From the NCBI RefSeq assembly GCF_004348115.1, contig NZ_QPFB01000001.1, positions 2,218,773 through 2,282,772 of the forward strand: a DNA stretch of 64,000 nt, read 5' to 3'. A model generated the notes under the pieces. That model was not told the origin of the DNA. It saw only the letters and a list, made by a program, of their open reading frames with translations, and ran no database searches. This stretch comes from Stenotrophomonas sp. ATCM1_4. Its GTDB lineage: Bacteria > Pseudomonadota > Gammaproteobacteria > Xanthomonadales > Xanthomonadaceae. A program made the translations under genes and the position numbers. Each line of letters starts with the position of its first letter. The first letter of the stretch is position 1. Of this stretch, positions 27,199 to 36,066 are shown piece after piece.

Positions 27199-28470
27199 AT
27201 GTCCTCGGTGATGCCGTTGCCGCAAAATCAGAGCAATACCGAACGCAAGCTGCTGCTGTATGCGCCGGACAACCGGCACATGGCCCGGCTGGGTGCCGTG
27301 CTGTCCGGCCACGTGGAGCTGCGCTGGGTCGACAGCCGAGACGTCAGCCCGCGTGAGCTGCTCGACACCGCACCGCCCTCGGCGGTGGTGCTGCTGGACT
27401 ACTGCGGCGGCAACGCCTCCTATTCCACCGACATCGCCCGCCAGCTGAGCCACCTGGCCTCGTTGCCGGTGCTGATCGGCATCGGCACCACCGGCCCGGA
27501 ACAGGCCACGCACCTGCTGGCGGCAATGCGCGCCGGGGTGCGCGACTTCATCGACGTCGACAACACCAGCGCGCAGATGCTGGAAGTATTCGACCACGCC
27601 TGCGCCACCCAGGCACCGGCCCGCACCAGCGTCGCCGCGCCGCCGGAACCGCAGCCCACCGGGCGCCTGATCGTGCTGCTGGGCGTGCGCGCCGGCGTCG
27701 GCACCAGCACCCTGACGACCCACCTGGGCGTCACCCTGGCCGAGCAGAACCCACCCGCGCTGGACAACGGCCAGCCGCAGGGATGGCTGCTGTTGCTGGA
27801 CCTGGGCCAGCCCTCGGCCGACGCAGCCCTCTACCTCGGCACCGAGAGCCACTTCAGCTACGAGGAAGCCCTGCGCAACGTCGAACGCATGGACCCGACC
27901 TTCGCGGCCAGCGCCTTCGCCCACCACCCCAGCGGCCTGGCCCTGCTCGGCACCACCAGCGGCACGCTGCTGAAGAAGCACGAACCCACCGCGCTGCTGG
28001 ACCGGCTGCGCAGCGTGTTCCCGCTGACCCTGTGCGATACCGGCGGACTGCCGATCCAGCTGATGCCCACCTCGCTGCTGAAGAACGCCAGCGAGATCTG
28101 GCTGGTCACCGACCAGGCGATCGGCTCGCTGGTATCGCTGGACCAGACCATGCGCGAGCTGGAGCAACGCGGCGTGCGCGATGCCCGCCTGCAGTTGGTA
28201 GTCAACCGCTACGACCCCAATGGCGGCCTGGCCGACACCCAGATCGCGCAGCGCTTCAACCTGCCCCTGCTGGCGACACTGCCCGACCGCTCGCGCGTGC
28301 TGCGCTCCTGTGCCGGGCTCGGGCGCCTGCTCACCGATGCGGCCCCTCGCGACCCGTACCTCAAGGCGCTGCTTCCCCTGCTGCAACGCATCGACCGCCG
28401 ACGCGCGGGGCCCGCCGCCCCGACGTCCACTTCCCCGCTGGCGCGCCTGGCCAGCCTGCTCGGTAAATAA
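27199..28470 (+). CDS. cpaE: CpaE/TadZ-like MinD-family localisation protein with a degenerate P-loop
   Basis: 423 residues. A receiver-like N-terminal domain (about 15-135) is followed by a MinD/ParA-type domain starting at residue 158. The Walker A site reads GVRAGVGTS (162-170), with arginine in place of the signature lysine and threonine at the position of the nucleotide-contacting lysine. Canonical deviant Walker A is KGGxGKT. CpaE/TadZ proteins place the pilus machine at the cell pole. The altered motif suggests weak or no ATP hydrolysis, as reported for some TadZ proteins. It starts 10 bases after cpaC and its stop is 2 bases before cpaF. Confidence 0.88.
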   Translation: MSSVMPLPQNQSNTERKLLLYAPDNRHMARLGAVLSGHVELRWVDSRDVSPRELLDTAPPSAVVLLDYCGGNASYSTDIARQLSHLASLPVLIGIGTTGPEQATHLLAAMRAGVRDFIDVDNTSAQMLEVFDHACATQAPARTSVAAPPEPQPTGRLIVLLGVRAGVGTSTLTTHLGVTLAEQNPPALDNGQPQGWLLLLDLGQPSADAALYLGTESHFSYEEALRNVERMDPTFAASAFAHHPSGLALLGTTSGTLLKKHEPTALLDRLRSVFPLTLCDTGGLPIQLMPTSLLKNASEIWLVTDQAIGSLVSLDQTMRELEQRGVRDARLQLVVNRYDPNGGLADTQIAQRFNLPLLATLPDRSRVLRSCAGLGRLLTDAAPRDPYLKALLPLLQRIDRRRAGPAAPTSTSPLARLASLLGK

Positions 28471-28472
28471 GC

Positions 28473-29825
28473 ATGGAAGACAAAGTCACCCCGCTCTCCC
28501 CGCGCATCGCGGCAACGGCCCTGGCCGCCGAACCCGCCGCGCAGGTGCCGTTCGAGCAGACCGAGCAATTCCAGAGCGTGCTGTCGGCCGCGCACGAGTA
28601 CCTGCTCAACCACGTCGAGGACCAGCGCGTGGACATCGACGCATGGTCGCCGGAGACGGTCGGCAAGTACGTGCAGGCGCAGACCGCGGCCTTCGTCAAG
28701 GAATGGAAGATCCCGGTCAACGCGCAGGAGATGGAAGCCGTCGCCAATGCCCTGCAGAAGGAGCTGACCGGCTTCGGCCCGCTCGATGACCTGCTGCACG
28801 ACCCGGAGATCGAGGACATCCTGATCAATGGCTACAAGGACGTGCATGTCTCCAGCGGTGGCCAGCTCAAGCGCTCCACCCAGCGTTTCAGCGACGACCG
28901 CCACCTGTTGCGCATCCTGCGCCGCATCATCGCCCCGCTCGGCCGCCGCCTGGACGACTCCAACCCGATGGTCGATGCACGCCTGCCCAACGGCGGACGC
29001 CTCAACGCGATCATCTCCCCGCTCGCGGTGGATGGGCCGATGGTGTCCATCCGCAAGTTCCGCAAAGACCCGTTCACGCCAGACGAACTGCTCGGTCGCG
29101 GCGCGTTCGACAAGCCCATGTACGCCCTGCTCAACGCCATGGTGCGCGGCCGCTGCAACATCCTGATCTCCGGTGGCACCAGCTCCGGCAAGACCTCGCT
29201 GCTCAATGCGCTGGCCACGTTCATCCCGCACAACGAGCGCGTCATCACGGTCGAGGACACCGCCGAGCTGGCCCTGAACCACCCGCACGTGGTGCGCCTG
29301 GAAAGCCGCATGGGCGGCTTCGACGGCGCCGGCGCGGTCAGCATCCGCGACCTGGTGCGCAACAGCCTGCGCATGCGCCCGGACCGCATCGTGGTCGGCG
29401 AGGTGCGTGGTGCCGAAGTGCTGGAGATGCTGCAGGCGATGAACACCGGCCATGACGGCTCGATGGCCACCATCCACGCCAATTCGCCGCGCGACTGCCT
29501 GTACCGGCTGGAGATGCTCGCCGGCTTTGCCGGTTTCCAGGGCAGCGAGGAAAGCCTGCGCCGGCAGATCGCCAGCGCCATCGACTTCATCGTGCAGATC
29601 TCGCGGCTGGGCAGTGGCCGCCGCGTGATCCTCTCCATCACCGAGATCACCGGCGTCAGCGACACCGTCATCACCAGCCAGGAGCTGTTCAAGCACGAGG
29701 CCTGGTTCGACCAGGACAACCGCGAACGCGACCGTTGGCACGGGCTGGGCTTCCACCCGCATTGCTACAAACTCGAACCGTTCCGGCAGGAACTGCGCGA
29801 GGCCAACTTCGGGAGCCAGTCATGA
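28473..29825 (+). CDS. cpaF: Tad pilus assembly ATPase CpaF (TadA)
   Basis: 450 residues. The secretion-ATPase core has Walker A GGTSSGKT at 234-241 (Lys240), a VEDTAEL Asp box, the RNSLRMRPDRIVVGEVRG Walker B-like segment and the HDGSMATIHANSP His box. The N-terminal domain includes GPLDDLLHDPEIEDILINGY and the arginine-finger region. This hexameric ATPase powers both extension and, in Caulobacter, retraction of the Tad pilus. It stands in an unbroken series of overlapping genes; its stop overlaps the tadB ATG. Confidence 0.96.
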   Translation: MEDKVTPLSPRIAATALAAEPAAQVPFEQTEQFQSVLSAAHEYLLNHVEDQRVDIDAWSPETVGKYVQAQTAAFVKEWKIPVNAQEMEAVANALQKELTGFGPLDDLLHDPEIEDILINGYKDVHVSSGGQLKRSTQRFSDDRHLLRILRRIIAPLGRRLDDSNPMVDARLPNGGRLNAIISPLAVDGPMVSIRKFRKDPFTPDELLGRGAFDKPMYALLNAMVRGRCNILISGGTSSGKTSLLNALATFIPHNERVITVEDTAELALNHPHVVRLESRMGGFDGAGAVSIRDLVRNSLRMRPDRIVVGEVRGAEVLEMLQAMNTGHDGSMATIHANSPRDCLYRLEMLAGFAGFQGSEESLRRQIASAIDFIVQISRLGSGRRVILSITEITGVSDTVITSQELFKHEAWFDQDNRERDRWHGLGFHPHCYKLEPFRQELREANFGSQS

Positions 29826-30736
29826 CCGCGGCGCTGCTGCTGGCCAGTACCGCGCTGCTGCTGGTGGCCGCGGCGATGGGCCTGTGGTGGGGCCTGGCCA
29901 CGCGCGTGCAGCAGCGCGCCGCCGCCGAACATGCCGAAAGCCGCCTCTCGCATCCGGAGGCAGCGCGCAGCCACGAGGCGCCACGCGCGCCGCGCCCGCC
30001 CACCCGTCGCTGGGCCGACCTGCTGCGCCGCGCCGGCCTGAGCGAATCACCGCGGACGCTGGCGTTGCTGCTCGTGCCCGGCGTGGTGCTGGCCTTCGGC
30101 GCGGGCATGCGCCTGGGCGCGGCGGTGTTCGGCGTGTTCGTGTTCGCGCTGTACCTGCTGGCACTGGGGCTGTGGCTGTTCCGGCGAATGGAGAAGATGC
30201 AGCAGCGGCTGGTCGCGCAGATGCCGGACTTCCTGGAGAACATGGTGCGCATCGCCGGCATCGGCAACAGCCTGTCGATGGCGTTCCAGAACGCCACCCA
30301 GAACGTCGAGCCCCCGTTGCGCCCCATCCTCGACAGCGCGCTGGCCTACACCCGCGCGGGCATGGACCTGGACCGTGCCCTGCAGCAGGCCGCGCAGGCC
30401 TACCGCCTGCGGCCGCTGGAAATGCTGGCGGTCATCCTGGGCACCAGCATCCGCATCGGCGGCCGCAGCGACCAGATCCTACAGCGCATGAGCGATTTCA
30501 TGCGTGACCTGGAGGAAGTGCAGCGCGAACTGCAGGCCACCACCTCCGAAACGCGCATGTCGGCCTGGGTGCTGGGCCTGCTGCCGATCGGCGCGGCGGT
30601 GTTCATGGCCCTGCTGAGCCCGGACTTCTTCCAGCCCATGTTCCATGACCCGCTGGGCAAGAAGATCCTCGTGGCCGCGCTGCTGCTGGAGCTCGGTGGC
30701 GGCTTCCTGCTCTACCGCCTGGCCAAGTCGCTATGA
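29822..30736 (+). CDS. tadB: Tad pilus inner-membrane protein TadB
   Basis: 304 residues. Start ATG 29822 overlaps the cpaF stop and has GGGAG upstream; the frame is open further to 29735. Hydrophobic segments are visible at about residues 1-20, 85-125, 245-270 and 280-300. The T2SS GspF-like cytoplasmic domain runs QMPDFLENMVRIAGIGNSLSMAFQNA to the LATTSETRMSAWVLGLLP segment. It pairs with TadC as the inner-membrane platform that CpaF acts on. A basic/alanine-rich loop (about 30-75) is a family-typical cytosolic stretch. Confidence 0.9.
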   Translation: MTAALLLASTALLLVAAAMGLWWGLATRVQQRAAAEHAESRLSHPEAARSHEAPRAPRPPTRRWADLLRRAGLSESPRTLALLLVPGVVLAFGAGMRLGAAVFGVFVFALYLLALGLWLFRRMEKMQQRLVAQMPDFLENMVRIAGIGNSLSMAFQNATQNVEPPLRPILDSALAYTRAGMDLDRALQQAAQAYRLRPLEMLAVILGTSIRIGGRSDQILQRMSDFMRDLEEVQRELQATTSETRMSAWVLGLLPIGAAVFMALLSPDFFQPMFHDPLGKKILVAALLLELGGGFLLYRLAKSL

Positions 30737-30773
30737 GTGCCCCCCTCGCTCCCCACCCGCATCGGAGCCGGCC

Positions 30774-31706
30774 ATGAACACCCTGTTGTTCTTCGCCATG
30801 ATCCTGGTCGTGCTGGCCCTGCTGCTGGCCGCGGGCGGCCTGCTGTACCACGGCCGCCGCAGCCAGCGCGCCACCGCCGCGTTGCAGACCGCGCTGGACC
30901 ACAACCACCACGTCGCCGACGAGGCGACACCGAAACAGGGCTGGTGGCGGCAGCGCCTGGCCGACCTGTCGGCCATTGGCCAGCAGTTCGAGGGCAGCCG
31001 CATCCAGAAGGCGCTGCTGGCGCCGGAGGACAAGCTGCTGCTCGAGCAGGTCGGCTGGAACCACACCACCGGCACGGCCAGCTTCCTGGCGCTGCGCCTG
31101 CTGCTGGCGCTGCTGCTGCCGGTGCTGGGCCTGCTGCTGGTGCGCCCGCAGGGTTCGCAGGCCTTCATCGTGCTGCTGGTCGGCTTCGCGCTGGGCATCC
31201 TGCTGCCCAAGCTGGTCCTGCGCAGCTGGGCCGCACGCCTGCGCCGCAAGGTCGATGAGGAGTTGCCGCTATTGATCGACCTGCTGCGCCTGCTGCAGGG
31301 CGTGGGCTTCAGCATCGACCAGAGCCTGCAGATGATCGGCGACAAGCTGCACATCGCCGTGCCGGTACTGGGCAAGGAACTGCAGGCCGCCAACCTCAGC
31401 TACACGCGTGGCCGCAGCCGCGCGCAGTCGCTGCGCCGCCTGTCCGAATCGTTCGACAACGACGACCTGCGCAGCCTGATGCAGATGGTGTTGCAGGTGC
31501 ACCAGCATGGCGGCGCCGTGCAGGAACCCCTCAAGCAGTTCGGCATGCGCCTGCGCGAGCAGCGAAGGATGAAGATGAAGGAAAAGGTGGGCAAGCTCTC
31601 GGTCAAGATGACCGTCGTGATGATGGCGACCCTGCTGCCGGCGCTGATGCTGGTGCTGGCGGGGCCGGCCATCATTTCCCTGGCCAGCGCGATGCGGGGG
31701 CTGTGA
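30774..31706 (+). CDS. tadC: Tad pilus inner-membrane protein TadC
   Basis: 310 residues from ATG 30774, which has GGAG nearby; the track to 30645 is an upstream extension of the frame. Membrane segments lie near the N-terminus (1-22), about 95-145 and the C-terminus (about 285-308). The T2SF domain includes ELPLLIDLLRLLQGVGFSIDQSLQMIG and LSESFDNDDLRSLMQMVLQVHQHGGAVQEPLKQFG. It works with TadB. The stop codon TGA overlaps the tadD start. It is the second of the paired platform genes and follows tadB by 37 bases. Confidence 0.92.
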   Translation: MNTLLFFAMILVVLALLLAAGGLLYHGRRSQRATAALQTALDHNHHVADEATPKQGWWRQRLADLSAIGQQFEGSRIQKALLAPEDKLLLEQVGWNHTTGTASFLALRLLLALLLPVLGLLLVRPQGSQAFIVLLVGFALGILLPKLVLRSWAARLRRKVDEELPLLIDLLRLLQGVGFSIDQSLQMIGDKLHIAVPVLGKELQAANLSYTRGRSRAQSLRRLSESFDNDDLRSLMQMVLQVHQHGGAVQEPLKQFGMRLREQRRMKMKEKVGKLSVKMTVVMMATLLPALMLVLAGPAIISLASAMRGL

Positions 31707-32566
31707 TGCACGGTCCCCGCCCCTTGCTCGCGTTGCTGGTCCCCCTGCTGCTCGTCGGCTGTGGCGGGAAGCAGGCCGCCTACAGGCAGCCGCCGGTGGA
31801 ACCGGCACTGGTGGAGTCACCGCAGGACGATCGCGGCATGTACCTGGACCTGATCCGCAAGATGCAGGCACAGGGCGCCCACTTCGCTTCGCTCGCGCAC
31901 ATCGACGCCTTCCGCGCCAGCTTCGGCGACAGCCCGGAACTGCGCATCCTGCAAGCCGACGCCCTGCGCGAAACCGGCGACGCCGCCGCGGCCGAACCGA
32001 TCTACCGCAGCCTGACCAAGGGACCACAGGCCGCCCCGGCATGGCACGGCCTCGGGCTGATCGCGGCCAACCAGCATGACGCCGGCAACGCCAACCTGGC
32101 GTTCGCCAACGCCGTGCGCACGGATCCCTTGAACGCGACCTACCTGGGCGACCAGGGTTTTGCGTTGCTGCAGTCCGGCGATTTCGCCCAGGCACGTGCA
32201 CCCTTGGCCAAGGCCGCCGAGCTGGCCCCGGGCAATCTGCGCGCCATCTCCAACCTGGCGCTGTGGGCGCTGCTGTCCGGCCAGCCCGGCACCGCGCAGG
32301 ACATGATGCAGCGCGCGAACCTGCCCGAAGCCACGCGCCTGGAGATCTACCGCCTGTCGCAATCACTGCGCCGCGCACCGGTGGCCGATGCCGCCCCGCC
32401 GATGCGCCCGGAACCCGCCAGCGAGGCGCCTGCCCCGCGCGGCACCGCCACCGCGCTGGTCGCACAACCGCAACCGGCCGGCACCGTGCTGCGGCCGCAA
32501 CCGCCCGGTTCGATGCTGGACCGCTTCAGCCCGACCACCGCCAAGCCGCAGGAGATCACGCAATGA
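31706..32566 (+). CDS. tadD: TadD-like TPR lipoprotein
   Basis: 286 residues from ATG 31706, overlapping the tadC stop (ATGA-type arrangement); GTG 31703 is an alternative. The signal peptide ends in the lipobox LLVGCGG. The middle carries tetratricopeptide repeats (ELRILQADALRETGDAAAAEPIYRSL, AWHGLGLIAANQHDAGNANLAFANAVRTDP, FALLQSGDFAQARAPLAKAAELAP). A C-terminal proline/alanine/glutamine tail follows. TadD-type proteins are periplasmic pilotins or scaffolds that aid secretin assembly. Its stop overlaps the next gene start. Confidence 0.88.
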   Translation: MHGPRPLLALLVPLLLVGCGGKQAAYRQPPVEPALVESPQDDRGMYLDLIRKMQAQGAHFASLAHIDAFRASFGDSPELRILQADALRETGDAAAAEPIYRSLTKGPQAAPAWHGLGLIAANQHDAGNANLAFANAVRTDPLNATYLGDQGFALLQSGDFAQARAPLAKAAELAPGNLRAISNLALWALLSGQPGTAQDMMQRANLPEATRLEIYRLSQSLRRAPVADAAPPMRPEPASEAPAPRGTATALVAQPQPAGTVLRPQPPGSMLDRFSPTTAKPQEITQ

Positions 32567-32952
32567 GCCGGTTCCTCGTCACCTCCGCGTTGCTGGCCGC
32601 CGTGCTGTGCGCGCCGCTGCCGGTCCAGGCGCAACACGCCCCGCTGATCGAACGCATGGTCGACCCCCCTGCCGCGCCGGCGAGCGCGCCACCGGCCGGC
32701 GAGGCCAGCCCGCCCATCGCCACCGCCGCACCCTACGACAACGCGCCGCCCCCGCGCGCGCAGATCGGCGATGCCACCCGTGCACTGCTGCGCCTGCAGG
32801 CCGATGGCGGCAGCGCCGGCAAGCCGCTGCCGATGCTCGGGGAAGCCGCCAGCCGCAGCTACCAGCGCTATCTCACCAGCTTCGATCACCCGATCCCGGA
32901 ATACTTCGAAACCACCGTGCCGAATTCCTCCAATGGCGGTAACAGCCGCTGA
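32563..32952 (+). CDS. DUF3613 domain protein of the Tad locus
   Basis: 129 residues with a signal peptide ending at VQA-Q. A proline/alanine linker precedes the conserved IGDATRALLRLQADGG-AGKPLPMLGEAASRSYQRYLTSFDHPIPEYFETTV block, matching DUF3613. No function is known for the family, but members recur inside Tad loci, as here. It is coupled to tadD by a 4-base overlap (ATG 32563 over the TGA). The arrangement suggests an exported accessory of pilus assembly. There is no predicted membrane segment other than the signal peptide. Confidence 0.82.
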   Translation: MSRFLVTSALLAAVLCAPLPVQAQHAPLIERMVDPPAAPASAPPAGEASPPIATAAPYDNAPPPRAQIGDATRALLRLQADGGSAGKPLPMLGEAASRSYQRYLTSFDHPIPEYFETTVPNSSNGGNSR

Positions 32953-32960
32953 GGTGTTCC

Positions 32961-35093
32961 ATGAAACGCCTGCCCGCGCCCCCCCGCCGGTCCCGGACCG
33001 GCACCCCGCCCTCGCCACCACGCGGCGGTGCGGCCGTGATGATGATGCTGCTGTTGCTGGGGCTGGTCGTCATCCTCGGCCTGGTCGAGGTCGGCTATCT
33101 GTACTGGGTCAAGCGTGACGTGCAGAAAACCGCCGACCTGGCCGCGCTGGCCGGCGCGCAGCGCCTTGAGCAATGCACCACCGACTACACCGACAACCTC
33201 GCCGCGCGCCGCAACGCCGTGACCGACAACGGCTTCGGCGGCACGCTCGACGTGCGCTGCGGCTATTGGGGCGCCGAACTGCCGGCCGATGCGCGCTTCG
33301 TGGTGGTCACGCCGGAACGCCCGCTCAACGCCGTGCGGGTGACCGCGTCGCGGCAGGCGATCCCGTTCTTCCACCAGCTGGCGTCCATGCCGCAGATCAA
33401 CGCCACCGCCGTGGCCTGGCATACCCCGCCGCAAGCGGCGTTCACCGTGGGGTCGCGCCTGCTCAACGTCAACAGCAATGCACCGCTGCAGGGCCTGCTG
33501 CGGCTGGTCGGCATCGACCTCAACCAGACCCAGATCGCCAGCTACCAGGGGCTGGCCAACGTCAAGATCACCCCGCGCGGATTGCTGCAGGCGTTGGGCG
33601 TGGACGTGGCCGCGGACATCAATGCCGGCGAACTGGAAAGCCTGCTGGCCGCCAACAAGGTCAGCGTCGGCCAACTGCTCGACATCATGGCCAACCTCGC
33701 CAACCAACAGGGCGTGCTGGGCGTCAGCGTCAATGCGCTGAAGCAGGAACTGGCACGCGTCGGCCTGCGCGACGTGCTGGTGCAACTCGGCTCCGACGCC
33801 GCCAGCAACGGCCTGTTCGCGCGCATCACCGGCGGCAGCGCCGCCAGCAGCGGCGCGCTGGACGTGGACCTGAGCGCGCTGGACCTGATCGGCACCAGTA
33901 TCTCCATCGCCAACGCCAACCATGCCGTCGCGATCCCGCAGTTGAACCTGCTGGGCCTGGTCGAGGCCAAGGCCAGCATCGTCGAGCCTGCCTCGATCGG
34001 CATCGGCCCGGTCGGCACCACCGCCTACAACAGCCAGGTGCGCCTGTTCCTGGACATCGACTCGCAGCGCATCCCGGCGCTGGGCGCGGTGCTGGGCTGG
34101 CTGGGCACGCGCATCAAGCTGCCCACCTACATCGACGTGATCGACGGCTTCGGCCGGCTCAGCGCGATCGACTGCAACGCACAACCGGCCACCGCCACCG
34201 TCGACGTCACCAGCGCGGTGGCCAATGTCTGCGTCGGCAAGGCGACCACGCCGTGGGACTCCACGCGCGAACTGTGCCGCACCGGCCTGGGCAACGAGGA
34301 CATGGTCAGCCTGTTCGGCAAGACCGTGCTCAATCACCGCATCACGCTCGAAGCGCTGTCCGCGCGGCAGTCCCTGACCCTCAGCGCCGGGCAGACCGGC
34401 ACCGTGGCACCCAATCCCCTGGCCGTGGGCGACCTGGTCTCGCGGCTGGTCGATGCGCTGCTCGGCACCGTGCAGGCCTTGTTCAGTCCCTCCGGCACCA
34501 GCTCGGACGCCGCGCAGGACATCGCCCGCCAGTACCTGGAAGCCTCCAAGAAGGATGGTTTCTACCAGCCCGAGGCCGTCGTCGCGCTGCTGCGCGACGG
34601 CAATGCCAACCTGCCCGCGCTGGGCAACTGGAACACCCAGATCCCGACCTGCGACTACTGGCTGCTCGGCTGCACGCCGAAGAAGGTCGAGGGCAACGTC
34701 TGGACGGGGTTCCTCTACGAAACCAACGTCAGCGACCCGAGCATCATCGGCGGCCTGCTCGACGTGCTCGGCATCACCTCGTGCAAGGGCCTGCTGGCCG
34801 GATTGCTGGCCTACAACAGCTGCGTGCAGAACGCGCTGGCCAAGTACCTGCAGACCAAGCCCGGCGGCCTCAGCGGGACCGGCAGCTACAACCCGGCCAC
34901 CGGCAATGGCAGCTGCAGCAGCGTGCTGTGCCTCCTGCTCAAGCCGGTCGTCGATGGCGTGCTGCGTCCGTTGTTGAACGCGGTCGGCCAGCTGTTGTCA
35001 GCGGTGCTGTCCGATGTGCTCGGCCTGCAGCTGGGCCGCACCGACGTGCACATGCAATCCATCCAGTGCGGTCGCACCCAACTGGTGGAATGA
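32961..35093 (+). CDS. TadG-like pilus assembly protein (710 residues)
   Basis: The N-terminal 60 residues hold a basic proline-rich leader, a membrane segment (about 25-45, GAAVMMMLLLLGLVVILGLVEVG) and the TadE/TadG-type continuation YWVKRDVQKTADLAALAGAQR. The remaining 640 residues are periplasmic, with recurring leucine-rich IGIDLNQTQI, LLDIMANLANQQGVLG and DLSALDLIGTSISIANANHAVAIP segments, and several cysteines near the C-terminus (about 570-705). I see no von Willebrand MIDAS motif, unlike classical TadG. It is probably a processed minor pseudopilin or tip protein. GAGGTG stands five bases before the ATG. It ends the tightly packed operon. Confidence 0.85.
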   Translation: MKRLPAPPRRSRTGTPPSPPRGGAAVMMMLLLLGLVVILGLVEVGYLYWVKRDVQKTADLAALAGAQRLEQCTTDYTDNLAARRNAVTDNGFGGTLDVRCGYWGAELPADARFVVVTPERPLNAVRVTASRQAIPFFHQLASMPQINATAVAWHTPPQAAFTVGSRLLNVNSNAPLQGLLRLVGIDLNQTQIASYQGLANVKITPRGLLQALGVDVAADINAGELESLLAANKVSVGQLLDIMANLANQQGVLGVSVNALKQELARVGLRDVLVQLGSDAASNGLFARITGGSAASSGALDVDLSALDLIGTSISIANANHAVAIPQLNLLGLVEAKASIVEPASIGIGPVGTTAYNSQVRLFLDIDSQRIPALGAVLGWLGTRIKLPTYIDVIDGFGRLSAIDCNAQPATATVDVTSAVANVCVGKATTPWDSTRELCRTGLGNEDMVSLFGKTVLNHRITLEALSARQSLTLSAGQTGTVAPNPLAVGDLVSRLVDALLGTVQALFSPSGTSSDAAQDIARQYLEASKKDGFYQPEAVVALLRDGNANLPALGNWNTQIPTCDYWLLGCTPKKVEGNVWTGFLYETNVSDPSIIGGLLDVLGITSCKGLLAGLLAYNSCVQNALAKYLQTKPGGLSGTGSYNPATGNGSCSSVLCLLLKPVVDGVLRPLLNAVGQLLSAVLSDVLGLQLGRTDVHMQSIQCGRTQLVE

Positions 35094-35151
35094 GCGCTTG
35101 CACCACGCCACGGCAGCCGTTGCAGGACGTGCGTTCCGGCGCATTTGGCCG

Positions 35152-35160
35152 TGCTATGCT
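35152..35160 (+). promoter_or_regulatory. Candidate extended -10 promoter for the DUF2968 gene
   Basis: TGCTATGCT (TG at 35152-35153, TATGCT at 35155-35160) matches an extended -10 in the 133-base gap after the TadG-like gene. A small hairpin, CGCATT/AATGCG, follows at 35176-35191. No convincing -35 is visible. It suggests the DUF2968 gene has its own promoter. Confidence 0.4.
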
Positions 35161-35226
35161 CGCCGCCATCCCGTGCGCATTCACAAATGCGACGGCCATC
35201 GCAGTTCGGGGGAATTACGAGGAATT

Positions 35227-35958
35227 ATGACAAGCATCGAGACACTGCCTGCCCGGTTGTGCTGGGCGTTGCTGATTGCCAGCTGCCTCGTAGCGGCCCC
35301 CCAGGCCATGGCCGGGCGCTGGCAGCGCGGCGAAGCCGAGCCGCCGGCCGCGCCCGCCAACAGCGAAGACACCACCGTGGGCAACACCGTCAGCGAGCTG
35401 CAGCGGCTCATGGCCAACCACGAGTTGACCGAACTGCGCACCACCTACAACGGCAACTACGGCGCCAGCCTGCTGTTCCATGCCGACTCGTTGAACTACT
35501 ACGTCGCCCTGTTCCATGAAAAGGAATTCTGGCGCGTGATCCGCACCGAGGCCTCCGACAACGCCGAGTCGCTGTATGTCACCTTCGCCGACCAGACCCG
35601 GCAGCTGGCGCAGGTCTACCTGGACACCATCCGCCTGCAGGCCGGCAAGGCCTACAGCGAGAAGCTGGTGACCCTGAACGAGCGTCGCCTGCGTGGCCTG
35701 CAGCAGGAAGCCGAGCAGCAGCGCCAGCAGTCGCTGCAGGTCAGCAACGCCCTGCAGGAGCGCAAGCAGCAGGCCGTGGCGCTGAGCTCGGACCTGCGCG
35801 CCACCAACTCCCAGCTCGAAGCGCTGGACAAGCAGATCAAGGCGCTGCAGGCGCAGCAGGTCAACCCCGAGTTGAGCCTGCCGGCCACGCCCAACGTCGC
35901 CCCGGCGCAGGCCCAGCAGGCACCGGCACAGGCGCAGGAACTACCGACGCAGCACTGA
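35227..35958 (+). CDS. DUF2968 domain protein, periplasmic coiled coil
   Basis: 243 residues. ATG 35227 has GAGG upstream; the longer frame to 35014 is rejected. The signal peptide ends near AMA-G. A globular part (YNGNYGASLLFHADSLNYYVALFHEKEFWRV) precedes a long glutamine/leucine-rich coiled coil (about 130-205: RLRGLQQEAEQQRQQSLQVSNALQERKQQA...), then a proline/alanine/glutamine tail. This matches DUF2968, which has no known function and occurs in Xanthomonas and Burkholderia relatives. It follows the Tad operon on the same strand but has its own promoter candidate and is followed by a hairpin. A link to pilus function is positional only. Confidence 0.8.
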   Translation: MTSIETLPARLCWALLIASCLVAAPQAMAGRWQRGEAEPPAAPANSEDTTVGNTVSELQRLMANHELTELRTTYNGNYGASLLFHADSLNYYVALFHEKEFWRVIRTEASDNAESLYVTFADQTRQLAQVYLDTIRLQAGKAYSEKLVTLNERRLRGLQQEAEQQRQQSLQVSNALQERKQQAVALSSDLRATNSQLEALDKQIKALQAQQVNPELSLPATPNVAPAQAQQAPAQAQELPTQH

Positions 35959-35981
35959 GCGCCTCACGGCTCGTGGTCTTC

Positions 35982-36008
35982 CGACAGCCCGCCCCCGGCG
36001 GGCTGTCG
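35982..36008 (+). terminator. Hairpin after the DUF2968 gene
   Basis: CGACAGCCCGCC/GGCGGGCTGTCG is a perfect 12-bp stem with a three-base loop, 24 bases after the stop. The following TGCATCC has no T run, so it may be Rho-assisted. Confidence 0.5.
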
Positions 36009-36066
36009 TGCATCCGGCGGTTGAGAAGCGCCGCCACCGCCACCATGAAGGGGGTTCCTGTCCGCA

